Counted from the first letter of the stretch, positions 46,960-58,854 are shown. The stretch: DNA of 64,000 nt from Tragulus kanchil (GCA_022376925.1 JAIOJX010000026.1:257483330-257547329), one strand, 5' to 3'. Notes: a model not told the origin generated them from the letters alone. A program made the numbers and translations.

Positions 46960-47466
46960 TGTCCGGGACCACGGGGCAGCCCGGCCACATCCTATAGCCT
47001 CCTTACGTGAATGCTGCAATGCACCACTTAAGATGGCACCTAGCGAAGCCTTTCACGCATGAGCCCTGGCCGCACTTTGCAGCCTCCAGTTTAGGAGCAT
47101 CGGCATGTTCGCAAAAAGATGGTGCCTGGTGGATGTAGGGGGGTGTGGTTTAAGGCATGTGCATATTGCTCTGATAGGTTGTTCCTAGTTTCCGTGCTCA
47201 TGATCAGTGCATGCTTCCCTTGCGTTCCTATGGGGTCGGAAGCATGTGTGCATCTGACCTTTTACATGATTGGCTTATGAGTAGCTCCTTCCTGTTTCTG
47301 TGTAGCATAAATACCCCCTTGTTTCCACAATAATACGAGACTTGATCAGACTCCTGTCTTGTCTCCATTTCTCATGTCTCTTGTCCTCTCAATTCCCACT
47401 CCCCCGCTTTAGGGCCCGCGTTGACGAATCCTAGGTCTGCGCTGACAAAGCCCACGGGTCGGGACA
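46960..47466 (+). mobile_element. Solo LTR of an endogenous retrovirus (likely class II)
   Basis: 507 bp starting TGTCCGGGACC and ending GGGTCGGGACA, with inverted termini. It is flanked by a 6-bp direct repeat atgttt (46954-46959 and 47467-47472). TG...CA ends and a 6-bp target duplication fit class II (ERVK-like) proviruses. Inside are a TATA-like cataaata at 47306-47313 and an inverted CCAAT-type 'attggct' near 47268. No gag, pol or env sequence is present, so the internal region was lost by LTR-LTR recombination. A copy at 45872-46357 lacks the last ~21 bases because a duplication junction cuts it. The strand assignment rests on the TATA-like site. Confidence 0.82.
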
Positions 47467-47472
47467 ATGTTT

Positions 47473-48115
47473 CATCCACAAAACCCCAGGAAGACTAAAG
47501 TTCAAAAGGCACTCAGCAATCATCACGATAAAAGAAGGAAAGAGTTCAGCATTTTTTAAAGCATTACTTAATTACCAACACAGTTCTATAAGTAAAGTTA
47601 TTTCTATTTATCCAAATAACCAAACATGACATCCTGAGGTTAAATGATTTGCCCACTATCACATACAGGTTACATAATTAATGGCAGAGGTGAATTGATG
47701 GAGGGATTCTAGAAAAGGAAATGAAAAGGCAACTGGGTGACAGTCTAGCCTATGGAGGCAGGAAAGCACAGAGGAGAAAGGGAAAAGGGGGTAAAGGGAG
47801 GAAGAAGCTGATATTCCATGGAGTTCAAAAGTATAGATCCGTATGTGTTCTGACTCAAGATAGAGACCTCTCCTCCCAGATAGATGTGTGTGGTTGGTGT
47901 GGTGGTGACATTAGGGGTGGTGGAGAACAACAGTGTGGCAGTCCACATGTCCAGATTCCTGAGAGCTGAGTGTGGATGTTCAAGAGTAATTGGAGCAAAG
48001 CTGGGACTGGATGTTACGGAACCATAATAAACACCATTCATCCACAGTGGAGAGATCATGACAGGACTCTTGCAAAACAAAAAGGAATAAGAAAGATCTT
48101 TCATGAAAATTAGTT
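47473..48115. other. Unrecognised non-coding DNA
   Basis: No clear gene. A possible very old MIR-like scrap at about 47560-47690 ('gaggttaaatgatttgccca') is too weak to call. Confidence 0.45.
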
Positions 48116-48130
48116 AAAAGTAGTAATAAA

Positions 48131-48520
48131 TGGGAGTGTAAATTGATACAGCCTCTATGGAAGACAGTCTGGAGATTTCTTAAAAAACTAAAAATAGAAG
48201 CACCATATGACCCAGCAATCCCACTCTTAGGCTTATACCCTGACGAAATCAAAACTGAAAGAAGCACCTGTACCCCCATGTTCATTGCAGCTCTCTATAC
48301 AATAGCTAGAACATGGAAGCAACCTAGATGCCCATCGACGAACGAATGGATCCAAAAGCTCTGGTACATATATACAATGGAATACTACACAGCTGTAAAG
48401 AGAAATGCAGAAGAATCAACCCTAATGAGGTGGCTGGATCTAGAACGTATCATCAAAAGTGAAGTCAGTCAGAAAGAGAAGGACAAATACAGTATATTAA
48501 CACATATATATGGAATCTAG
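48131..48520 (+). pseudogene. L1 ORF2 C-terminal fragment
   Basis: About 129 open codons: '[20 protein letters not shown]', then '[14 protein letters not shown]', '[20 protein letters not shown]', 'WIQKLWYIYTMEYYTAVKR', ending 'SILTHIYGI' and TAG. This is the conserved C-terminal region of the L1 reverse transcriptase protein. It lacks the endonuclease and polymerase domains and any start codon, so it encodes nothing functional alone. Confidence 0.9.
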
Positions 48521-48838
48521 TAGGATGGTGATGATGGCACACGCAGTGAAGCGACAGAAAGACAGACATGGACAGTGGACATATGGACATTGTGGGGAAG
48601 GAACAGTGGGTGAGAGGCGTAAAGGAAGTAGCATGAAGGCCTGTACTATCATAAGTGAAGAAAATAGCTCTAGTCATTGCTCTGTGAGAAAAGGGGATCC
48701 TTCAGGGGTGCTGTGTGATGGTCGGGAGGGGAGGGAAGGGGGGGATATACATGTGACTAATCTGAGAACATGCATGTCTGTGAACAACAAAACTCTGTAA
48801 AAGTTAAAAGTAAAATAAAGGTTTAAAAAAAAAAAAAA
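48131..48838 (+). mobile_element. 5'-truncated L1 with poly-A and 15-bp target duplication
   Basis: 708-bp L1 3' end comprising the ORF2 C-terminus, 3' UTR and poly-A. Flanked by aaaagtagtaataaa (48116-48130) and the same sequence after the A-run (48839-48853, merging with the poly-A). The 3' UTR has a G-rich block, then 'gatatacatgtgactaatct', 'gtgaacaacaaaactctgta', 'taaaagtaaaataaagg'. It is related to but clearly different from the cattle L1 3' end as I recall it. A clean target duplication and open frame suggest a fairly recent insertion. Confidence 0.92.
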
Positions 48839-48853
48839 AAAAGTAGTAATAAA

Positions 48854-49482
48854 AAGGTTGTCCCCTGAGGCCTGAGGAGCAACTGGCCCAAATAAACTTT
48901 CCTGTTTTACCCCAAGCAAAGAAAAGATATTCCAGAAAGTAAGTAAAAATGACTGGTGCTTACAAGAGTATATTCCAGGGTAGGCGTTCAGAAATGCTTG
49001 TTGAAAAAATATATACCCAAATGAGTGATTTGATAAATGAGTGAATAGATGAGTACAAGACTATGAATCCCACGATCTGAGCTGTAAACCTATTTTACTT
49101 TCCTAAAATATGGGTTGTCTCAGGTACTCACTAAACCTCATGTTTTTTTACAAAATCAGATAAATTGCCAATCAAGAGAATATCTATCAACTGTGAAAAA
49201 ACCCTTAGGAGAAGCAAATGAAACTCTGATTGTGAAAATGTGAAGTCTGTTATCACTACATAAATGAAAAATATTCTATTTATTATTTGGAAATCACTGG
49301 GAAAATGTAAAGTTCTGGGTCAAGGAAAGATAAAGATTTGGGATAAAAATCATGATTTTCATAATAATATTTTTCAGAAAGAAAAATTTAGCGGGAATGA
49401 ATTACAGCCAATGAAGGATCCATAAATGTACTCTATATTGTGAATATCATCATATTTTAATAAAAATGTACAAATAACAGTA
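48854..49482. other. Unrecognised AT-rich DNA
   Basis: No gene or clear repeat. The following unit (49483-50560, repeated at 50563-51640) is also unrecognised apart from a CA microsatellite. Confidence 0.5.
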
Positions 49483-51640
49483 AAAAAACCCCACAATTTA
49501 TACATTCTTGTTTAAAATTTTTTCTTTGCTTTTTCCTCACAAGTAAGCAAGGTATAAAACAATACTATGGTAAACTACCTTATGTCAAAAAGTATACTAT
49601 ATAATAAAGTAATATAATAAAGTAATACATACTGAGTGATCACTAATCCTTACATTATACTTCTCATGTTTAACTTAATTTCCCGCACAGTTTACCCTTT
49701 TTCAGTCTTTACCATTTATAATTTACCATATTTCTAATGAGCTAAGTCTCTTCAGTTATACCTAGTTACCAGAAATGCTTGGTACCTATCCTGTTGTTTT
49801 CTGCATAAGTGGTTTTGAAAAAAAGAGATTCCTAAACACACTTCTAACAGGTGCTTCGCACCCTCAGAGATGTTTCCTGAGCTACTGTCCAAGTTAACAC
49901 CAAAGAAGAGGATTTAATGATCTGTCCCTTGAAATTTTTCTGTTGGTTTCTAGGAATGTAGATAGTCTACGATAATCCCTTTATTAAATGCCTGTGACAT
50001 GCTTCCTTATTATTGATGTATTAAAGAAAGGCAATTTTCCACAATTCTTACTTTCTTCTATCTGCAATGACTCCTTTTAAGAAAAAAAAAAAAAAAGTTT
50101 CATTGTATAGCTATCAAGTTGTAAACAGACAGTTGTTATTTAGTCAGATACCCAAACATTTAGAATCCAAGCATGGTCTCTCCCTATTGAAATATGCTAG
50201 ATTTCACTTCTTTTAGGAAAGAAATTTCTTGCACTAAACTGTGTAACATTGGAGTCCGACATATACTACAAATACTCAATTTATCATAATATTTCATTTC
50301 CTAAAATATCTTGATCTCCATTACATAATTTTTATTTTTATGTATTCAAACAATATTATGAAAATTAGTTTGTGAGGAAGACAGGAATTTACATCAACAA
50401 AACTATACACACACACACACACACAAAAACTACACACAAAACCCAGAAGCTCATGTGAATGGAGGTGGTTACCTCATGCTTTGGCATAGTGCTATGGCCA
50501 TTAGGAGGTGAGGACTCAGTTCCACTCTCTTTCCCAAGCATGCAATGTGGTTTGGCCCCAAGTAAAAACCCCACAATTTATACATTCTTGTTTAAAATTT
50601 TTTCTTTGCTTTTTCCTCACAAGTAAGCAAGGTATAAAACAATACTATGGTAAACTACCTTATGTCAAAAAGTATACTATATAATAAAGTAATATAATAA
50701 AGTAATACATACTGAGTGATCACTAATCCTTACATTATACTTCTCATGTTTAACTTAATTTCCCGCACAGTTTACCCTTTTTCAGTCTTTACCATTTATA
50801 ATTTACCATATTTCTAATGAGCTAAGTCTCTTCAGTTATACCTAGTTACCAGAAATGCTTGGTACCTATCCTGTTGTTTTCTGCATAAGTGGTTTTTGAA
50901 AAACAGAGATTCCTAAACACACTTCTAACAGGTGCTTCGCACCCTCAGAGATGTTTCCTGAGCTACTGTCCAAGTTAACACCAAAGAAGAGGATTTAATG
51001 ATCTGTCCCTTGAAATTTTTCTGTTGGTTTCTAGGAATGTAGATAGTCTACGATAATCCCTTTATTAAATGCCTGTGACATGCTTCCTTATTATTGATGT
51101 ATTAAAGAAAGGCAATTTTCCACAATTCTTACTTTCTTCTATCTGCAATGACTCCTTTTAAGAAAAAAAAAAAAAAAGTTTCATTGTATAGCTATCAAGT
51201 TGTAAACAGACAGTTGTTATTTAGTCAGATACCCAAACATTTAGAATCCAAGCATGGTCTCTCCCCTATTGAAATATGCTAGATTTCACTTCTTTTAGGA
51301 AAGAAATTTCTTGCACTAAACTGTGTAACATTGGAGTCCGACATATACTACAAATACTCAATTTATCATAATATTTCATTTCCTAAAATATCTTGATCTC
51401 CATTACATAATTTTTATTTTTATGTATTCAAACAATATTATGAAAATTAGTTTGTGAGGAAGACAGGAATTTACATCAACAAAACTATACACACACACAC
51501 ACACACAAAAACTACACACAAAACCCAGAAGCTCATGTGAATGGAGGTGGTTACCTCATGCTTTGGCATAGTGCTATGGCCATTAGGAGGTGAGGACTCA
51601 GTTCCACTCTCTTTCCCAAGCATGCAATGTGGTTTTGGCC
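49483..51640. repeat. Direct duplication 19 (~1080 bp)
   Basis: 49483-50560 is repeated at 50563-51640. Copy 1 ends in a homopolymer-distorted version (near 50548-50560) of the sequence at 51629-51642. A few single-base indels occur elsewhere. Confidence 0.93.
50404..50426. repeat. CA microsatellite
   Basis: Uninterrupted (CA) run; copy at about 51486-51508. Confidence 0.9.
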
Positions 51641-52151
51641 AAGTTCTCTACTCAATAAAGCTTCTGAATCATGAAATGAAAGTCTGTGAACTTTCTATAA
51701 ACATCACCTATGAATCTATGAGTTGCTCACTGAGAAAGACATAAATTGTTCGATTAGATTTATTTGGTTACCAATAAAAGCAATTGATTGACTAGCTTAC
51801 AGAGAAATGGAATTTATCAGAAAGATACTGTGCACCCCACTGAGACTATGAGACAGTTGAATAACAAGGCCTTAAGAAAAACAAGAGAAAGAGCAGCTCC
51901 CAGGCTCCATAAGAAATAAAGAGCATTTTCTTCAGGTAGTCAATTTTTTTCCTATCTTTGTAACTTCTTCTGTTGGAACAGAGTTCCATGGGCCTGCCTG
52001 AGGTTACCATTGGCTACAGGGTATTGAACACCTCTGATTTAAACATATCATAACTTGACTCATAATGATAGAACAGTACTTATACTGAATAAGGATATGT
52101 TATTAATTACATTAGATAAGACTGGACTAACTATCTCAAGGTGAGTTCAGA

Positions 52152-52357
52152 GCTTCCCAGGTAGTGCTAGTGGTAAAGAACCTCCTTGCCAATGCAGGAG
52201 ATCTAAGAGATGCAAGTTCGATCCCTGGCTTGAGAACTGGGCATAGCAACCCACTCCAGTATTCTTGCCTAGAGAATCCCATGGACAGAGGAGCCAGGCA
52301 GGCTACAGGTCATAGGATCAAACAGAATTGGACACAAGAGAAGCAACTTAGTACCCA
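52152..52357 (+). mobile_element. Bov-tA SINE with 17-bp target duplication
   Basis: 'gcttcccaggtagtgctagt', 'caagttcgatccctggcttg', 'cttgcctagagaatcccatg', 'gaggagccaggcaggctaca'. Flanked by ctcaaggtgagttcaga (52135-52151) and ctcaaggtaaattcaga (52358-52374), two mismatches in 17. Copy at 53267-53472. Confidence 0.92.
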
Positions 52358-52538
52358 CTCAAGGTAAATTCAGAAGTGAAGAGTTGATTCTAAAAACCAA
52401 CAAAAAGAAGCATCAAACCTTTAGTGTATCAGTGCATTAGACTCTGCAATGTGAACACATATTTTATGGAATTTAGGATTAATGTTAAAATGCAATTTGT
52501 TTCCAAAGAGTGGAAAATAACTGATCACTGATCAAAAG

Positions 52539-52692
52539 TGATCCCTGGTGGTCCAGTGGGGAAAGAGTCCACCTTGCAGTGCAAGGGGCACCAGTTCTAT
52601 CCCTGGCATGAGAAGATCCTACATGCAGCGGAGCGGCTGGACCAATGTGTCCAATTAAGTCCAGCCTGGTGCCCAAAATGCAAGGAGGCCCC
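52539..52692 (+). mobile_element. CHR-type SINE cut and garbled at a duplication junction
   Basis: 5' half of the SINE at 53654-53925. From about 52653 the sequence degenerates relative to the second copy. Confidence 0.85.
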
Positions 52693-53266
52693 GGCCATTA
52701 GGAGGTGAGGACTCAGTTCCACTCTCTTTCCCAAGCATGCAATGTGGTTTTGGCCAAGTTCTCTACTCAATAAAGCTTCTGAATCATGAAATGAAAGTCT
52801 GTGAACTTTCTATAAACATCACCTATGAATCTATGAGTTGCTCACTGAGAAAGACATAAATTGTTCGATTAGATTTATTTGGTTACCAATAAAAGCAATT
52901 GATTGACTAGCTTACAGAGAAATGGAATTTATCAGAAAGATACTGTGCACCCCACTGAGACTATGAGACAGTTGAATAACAAGGCCTTAAGAAAAACAAG
53001 AGAAAGAGCAGCTCCCAGGCTCCATAAGAAATAAAGAGCATTTTCTTCAGGTAGTCAATTTTTTTCCTATCTTTGTAACTTCTTCTGTTGGAACAGAGTT
53101 CCATGGGCCTGCCTGAGGTTACCATTGGCTACAGGGTATTGAACACCTCTGATTTAAACATATCATAACTTGACTCATAATGATAGAACAGTACTTATAC
53201 TGAATAAGGATATGTTATTAATTACATTAGATAAGACTGGACTAACTATCTCAAGGTGAGTTCAGA

Positions 53267-53472
53267 GCTTCCCAGGTAGTGCTAGTGGTAAAGAACCTCC
53301 TTGCCAATGCAGGAGATCTAAGAGATGCAAGTTCGATCCCTGGCTTGAGAACTGGGCATAGCAACCCACTCCAGTATTCTTGCCTAGAGAATCCCATGGA
53401 CAGAGGAGCCAGGCAGGCTACAGGTCATAGGATCAAACAGAATTGGACACAAGAGAAGCAACTTAGTACCCA
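53267..53472 (+). mobile_element. Bov-tA SINE (duplicate copy)
   Basis: Second copy of 52152-52357, from duplication 20. Confidence 0.92.
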
Positions 53473-53653
53473 CTCAAGGTAAATTCAGAAGTGAAGAGTT
53501 GATTCTAAAAACCAACAAAAAGAAGCATCAAACCTTTAGTGTATCAGTGCATTAGACTCTGCAATGTGAACACATATTTTATGGAATTTAGGATTAATGT
53601 TAAAATGCAATTTGTTTCCAAAGAGTGGAAAATAACTGATCACTGATCAAAAG

Positions 53654-53925
53654 TGATCCCTGGTGGTCCAGTGGGGAAAGAGTCCACCTTGCAGTGCAAG
53701 GGGCACCAGTTCTATCCCTGGCATGAGAAGATCCTACATGCAGCGGAGCGGCTGGACCAATGTATCCAATTACCAGCCTGTGCTCTGGAGCACATGTGCC
53801 CAGAGCCAGTGCTCTACAACAAGGGAGACCACTGCAATGGGAGGCCCACACAGGCCAAAGAATAAAAATGGATGAAAAATTTAAAAATGATAAAAGACGC
53901 CAAAAATTAAAAAAAAAAAAAAAAT
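53654..53925 (+). mobile_element. CHR-type SINE
   Basis: 'tgatccctggtggtccagtg', 'cttgcagtgcaaggggcacc', 'gagcacatgtgcccagagcc', 'ggagaccactgcaatgggag', 'aaaatggatgaaaaattt', then an A-run at 53909-53924. Confidence 0.9.
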
Positions 53926-54976
53926 AAAGACACAAGGCAATTTGACGAAATTAGGCTTGAGTAGACACCTGGGTTAATAGATTTGCTCTCAAGCACTGAA
54001 AATAGCCGGGAGACATTTGGATGTATTAGATCTACTAGATTTTTTCAAATAATTGAGAAGATTAGTGTTCTGCTTTCTTCTAACAGAGCCAACATTTTTA
54101 ATTGGACAGAATACAATGCTGTTTTTATTCAACAGGATTCTCCTTCAAGTCACTTCTAAATTCTACCACCAGACATCCACCATTTTGCCTCCCTCTTTCC
54201 TGTGTACATTTGTTTACTTGTTCATTCATTTGTTTTTAGTACACAAATCCCCTGCTAGATATAACCCTTTACAGCAGGAAAGCATTAATAATAAATACTA
54301 TTTGAACACCTCTGTTCTTCATAAAAGGCAACTTGGACATCTAGGATATGTGTTAGAAACCGACCAGAAGCACTTAGGAGCAAAGAGAAGGCAAGCTCTA
54401 GAAACAGGGAGGCTGACTGAGGTCTACCCTAGTGAAACTCGCTCTCTGAGCTTCTCCAACCAGCAATCATACCTAAAACCCCTGGTGGCTAATGAGACAG
54501 GAAAACTGTATCTCTATGCATTTGGCTTAAAAGCTAAAGCCCCTGGTTTTTATATCAACTCTCCACTCCCAATCATCTCTACTTTTAGTTTATTTTTGCT
54601 TGCAATATAGACCAAATATTTTATAGAGCTAGTTAACCAAGACCTGTTATACACATTGAGACATGATAGACTGTGAGCTTTCCCTCCCCTCAATTACATC
54701 AGTACCTCTTTAATTTCACTTCAAATTATTGATTTTATTATAAAAAGTTAAAAATTCAATCAAAACATTCTTTTAATATCATAAATAAACAGGTCAGTAA
54801 CCATTTATAAAATTGTTCATCTATGTCTGTCACAAAAGTGAAGTTTCACACCTTTGTGTTACATTATAAAATATGAAAGTAGTATATTATAAAACTTTAT
54901 AAACTTAAAATTGACGGAATAGCCTGAACTTCTTATGGCAAAATTTTCTTTGGATCATTGAATTTAATTAAAAGAC
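53926..54976. other. Unrecognised DNA
   Basis: No repeat recognised. It holds the longest uninterrupted plus-strand frame between 1 and 57 kb (54053-54610, 185 codons), for which I see no family resemblance or domain. Confidence 0.45.
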
Positions 54977-55205
54977 TGGGGCTTCCCTGGTGGTCCAGTG
55001 GGTAAATAGTCCACCACGCAGTGCAAGAGGCACTGGTTTGATCCCTAGCCCGGGAAGACCCCATGACCGGTGTGCCCAATTATGAGCTTATGCTCTAGAG
55101 CACAGGCACTCAGAGCTTGTGCTCTGCAATGAGAGAGGCCGCTGCAATGGGAGGCCCACAGGTTCCAAGGATAAAATATGGATGAAAATAAATATAAAAA
55201 TAAAA
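54977..55205 (+). mobile_element. CHR-type SINE
   Basis: 'ggggcttccctggtggtcca', 'cacgcagtgcaagaggcact', 'tttgatccctagcccgggaa', 'gcaatgggaggcccacaggt', 'aaatatggatgaaaataaat'. A short aaaagac occurs on both sides as a possible target duplication. Copy at 56056-56283. Confidence 0.9.
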
Positions 55206-56055
55206 AAGACACATGATGGGGAAAAAATTTTTAAGAAAAGACTGCAACAAGCTTACATTTAAACACAGAAATGGCTTTCAACTGTCTTCATTATGCTTAA
55301 ATATCTTAAGAGTGAACAAAATATGCAATCACTTTGTTTGCATGATGTTTTTTAAAATCTGGCTAATTTTTTCCTCCACACTGGATCAACTTACCACTTA
55401 GTTTTATTTTATCACAGTAACAATGAATCTTTTGCATTTTAAGTACATATAACCAAGAGTTATAATGAGTGATAATAATATTTAAAAATATGAAAAGAAC
55501 CTCTGAACAGTATTCCTCAAGAGCAGAATAAAGATATCAGAGTTAAGTGTAGTTTTAACATTTGTCCTGGCATTTATTACATACACTGTAAGGATCATCA
55601 TAGTAAAATATACAGTGACACCACAGTGAAATTTCAGTTTTAAAATCAACACTAAGAAAAAAGAAAAGCAAGAGGCAGCAGTCGCAAATTACAAATAATT
55701 CTCAGTAACTTTTAACTTGGAACTGGGGTGTAACTATTTACTGATGGAACATTCCAAACTGAATTGCCCCAGGGCTGAGTGCTATTACCTCTCCTGGTTT
55801 TCTTCCATCTGTCTCTCACTGTCTAGATTTTGACCTGTCAAATTTTTACTCTTTTCTTTTTTAAAAGACAAGCAGTAACCATTTATAAAATTGTTCATCT
55901 ATGTCTGTCACAAAAGTGAAGTTTCACACCTTTGTGTTACATTATAAAATATGAAAGTAGTATATTATAAAACTTTATAAACTTAAAATTGACGGAATAG
56001 CCTGAACTTCTTATGGCAAAATTTTCTTTGGATCATTGAATTTAATTAAAAGACT

Positions 56056-56283
56056 GGGGCTTCTCTGGTGGTCCAGTGGGTAAATAGTCCACCACGCAGT
56101 GCAAGAGGCACTGGTTTGATCCCTAGCCCGGGAAGACCCCATGACCGGTGTGCCCAATTATGAGCTTATGCTCTAGAGCACAGGCACTCAGAGCTTGTGC
56201 TCTGCAATGAGAGAGGCCGCTGCAATGGGAGGCCCACAGGTTCCAAGGATAAAATATGGATGAAAATAAATATAAAAATAAAA
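56056..56283 (+). mobile_element. CHR-type SINE (duplicate copy)
   Basis: Second copy of 54977-55205, from duplication 21, with one C-to-T difference. Confidence 0.9.
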
Positions 56284-56950
56284 AAGACACATGATGGGGA
56301 AAAAATTTTTAAGAAAAGACTGCAACAAGCTTACATTTAAACACAGAAATGGCTTTCAACTGTCTTCATTATGCTTAAATATCTTAAGAGTGAACAAAAT
56401 ATGCAATCACTTTGTTTGCATGATGTTTTTTAAAATCTGGCTAATTTTTTCCTCCACACTGGATCAACTTACCACTTAGTTTTATTTTATCACAGTAACA
56501 ATGAATCTTTTGCATTTTAAGTACATATAACCAAGAGTTATAATGAGTGATAATAATATTTAAAAATATGAAAAGAACCTCTGAACAGTATTCCTCAAGA
56601 GCAGAATAAAGATATCAGAGTTAAGTGTAGTTTTAACATTTGTCCTGGCATTTATTACATACACTGTAAGGATCATCATAGTAAAATATACAGTGACACC
56701 ACAGTGAAATTTCAGTTTTAAAATCAACACTAAGAAAAAAGAAAAGCAAGAGGCAGCAGTCGCAAATTACAAATAATTCTCAGTAACTTTTAACTTGGAA
56801 CTGGGGTGTAACTATTTACTGATGGAACATTCCAAACTGAATTGCCCCAGGGCTGAGTGCTATTACCTCTCCTGGTTTTCTTCCATCTGTCTCTCACTGT
56901 CTAGATTTTGACCTGTCAAATTTTCTCTTTCTCAGCAGTACACATTTTTG

Positions 56951-56965
56951 ACAGTAGAGGGCACT
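56951..56965 (+). promoter_or_regulatory. CTCF-like motif
   Basis: acagtagagggcact resembles the core of the vertebrate CTCF consensus (AG followed by a G-run, GGC, then purine and C/G). CTCF is an architectural and insulator protein. Motif match only. Confidence 0.3.
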
Positions 56966-58850
56966 TTGAATTTAGACAAAGCCCAAGAAATCTCTGCATC
57001 TTCATTCAGAGAGCTTTTGTTTGACTATAAAGAAATAAAATGCAATTTTAGTGTTATTTAAAATGACACATTTTTAAATTACGTGATGCTAAAGTTTGTT
57101 TCTGTCATGGGAAATCTGCCTCTTGGTTTACATTGTTTTATAAAAATACTGTAATATGAATTTCATGCAATATCACTGTGTCTAGAAAAGATCTGTAACA
57201 CAATAAAATAACACACAAATTAGGATCAATCCATGAATGAATAAATCTTTGATTTTTTTTCTAGCCAAAAGAGCCAGTAAAGAGCAGAACCCCAGGCACA
57301 TATTAAGTGACACATCAAAAACTGCATCAGAATCCTAAAATTACACTACAAAAATATTGGAGACACAAAAATTCTATTTACTCAGCTCGCCACAGAAATA
57401 TAAAGACTTTATCCTTCTTCCTCTTTTGGTAGCTACTTAACGAATATTCTTAAAGGAAGGTATGTTTTCATGTAATCTTTATGTATCACTTTATGAAAAT
57501 TCCTTCAATTTCAAATAGAAAAAAATATTTAAATGATTTGATACTCTATTTTCTTGTCTTTTAAAAAATTCTTTTTAGAATTTTCTAAAACACTACATCA
57601 TGTTGTTGAAATATATAATTTACCTAAATGTTGTATAATTGTTTTTCCAATACCAATGAATATCTTGATCCCATTCATTTCTCAACAAATGTAATCTTAC
57701 TTGTAATTATTCTACTCTACTTCAAATAAGCAAATAATAAAATGCTATGCACCTTAAAATTTCAAAATAGATAATTACTTCTGTATAGTTTTGTCACATC
57801 AAATAATCACCTCTTCTAATTTAAAGCACTAAATTCATTCCCATTTAAAAAAAAATTTAACTTCTTCATTTAATTGAAACCAATTTCCTTGTGTATACAA
57901 GTTGAAATTTTGAAATTTGGCTTATTTTCCCTTCCCAGCCAAAAATGCACCTACTTACAGCTAATTTTGAGTCTGATAGCTTCCAAACGATGGAGAAATC
58001 CCCATTTCTGCTATTCAGGCGCTTATACTTAAAAAATAAGAAACCCATTTAAATCTCCAGCTAGTGAACAACTTGCCTAAACTCTCCAATGGCTAAGTGA
58101 CCAAGTGTATAAAGATGTCATAAGTGTACAGCAGGGTTAATGATTATATATGTGAAATATTGTAAACTTGTAGGGTGGAATTTAACAGTCATATGGGATA
58201 GGTTTAATGAAGGCAAACAGGTTGGTTATAAATGCCAAAAATGTACAATTAATTTTGTGTGAATATTTACTAGAGAAAAATCCATACTAAAAAGGCTTAT
58301 TGATTTTTTTTTTGTTTACCTAATTAAGGAAAATAAAGTTGAATGCCTCCACTCACCCTGAATCCCAAAATTATGAGAAAAAATAATCTCTATATAAAGA
58401 TACGTGTCTTTCATATAGCCTTTCTCTGAATAATTTTCATAAGAGAAAAGCAAATAAACAGCAATTGCCACTACTCTAAATACACCACCGCACTCCCTAA
58501 GATTTATCTTTACTCCTTCTCTCATTTATTATAGCTGGTAAACTGTGTATCTGCCACTAACACTGTCTGAATAGATTTGAAACAGTCAGTGTAACAGGCT
58601 CAAATGCAGGGTACCTATTATCTCTTTCCTCTTCCCTCTTGCCCTTTAACGGCCTATAACTTCACTCAATCTGTAGCTACATTTGTGTTCCTTTTACAAC
58701 AAAAAGGGTCATAATGTTGTCTCTGATAATACTGAAATTGCCTCATTTGTTCATCTTCTCTTGGTGTCTTGGAGCTGGTCAGCCTCTCAAGTGATGCCAA
58801 CGTTTATCCCCATCAACTTTGAAAGTGAAGGTCTTGTTTAGTCACCGGGC
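56966..58850. other. Unique AT-rich repeat-free DNA
   Basis: No SINE, LINE, LTR or gene recognised; runs up to the CpG island. Confidence 0.6.
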
Positions 58851-58854
58851 AATT

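Larger units (their letters stand above)
45321..47445. repeat. Direct duplication 18 (~1036 bp)
   Basis: 45321-46357 is repeated at 46411-47445. The 53-base spacer (46358-46410) matches nothing nearby. Copy 1 cuts the LTR short; copy 2 carries it to its end. A 2-base indel separates the copies at about 45792/46882. Confidence 0.93.
51578..53780. repeat. Direct duplication 20 (~1.1 kb)
   Basis: 51578-52652 is repeated at 52693-53767. The tail of copy 1 (52653-52692) is a garbled form of the SINE sequence at 53768-53810. The first 60 bases are present three times because it overlaps duplication 19. Confidence 0.92.
54795..56925. repeat. Direct duplication 21 (~1052 bp), last of the chain
   Basis: 54795-55846 is repeated at 55873-56925 with a 26-base low-complexity spacer. 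One C/T difference (54986 versus 56065) is inside a SINE. No further duplication was found to the right. Confidence 0.93.

Noticed and set aside
46960..47466. Part of a full provirus
   Set aside because: No gag, pro, pol or env sequence nearby; the 6-bp target duplication directly flanks a single LTR. The second LTR copy is a product of duplication 18, not a provirus pair.
1..56925. A genuine satellite or tandem gene cluster with ~1.1 kb units
   Set aside because: Each unit has a different sequence and occurs only twice (three times where neighbouring units overlap). A satellite would repeat one unit many times. Contig overlap explains the data better.
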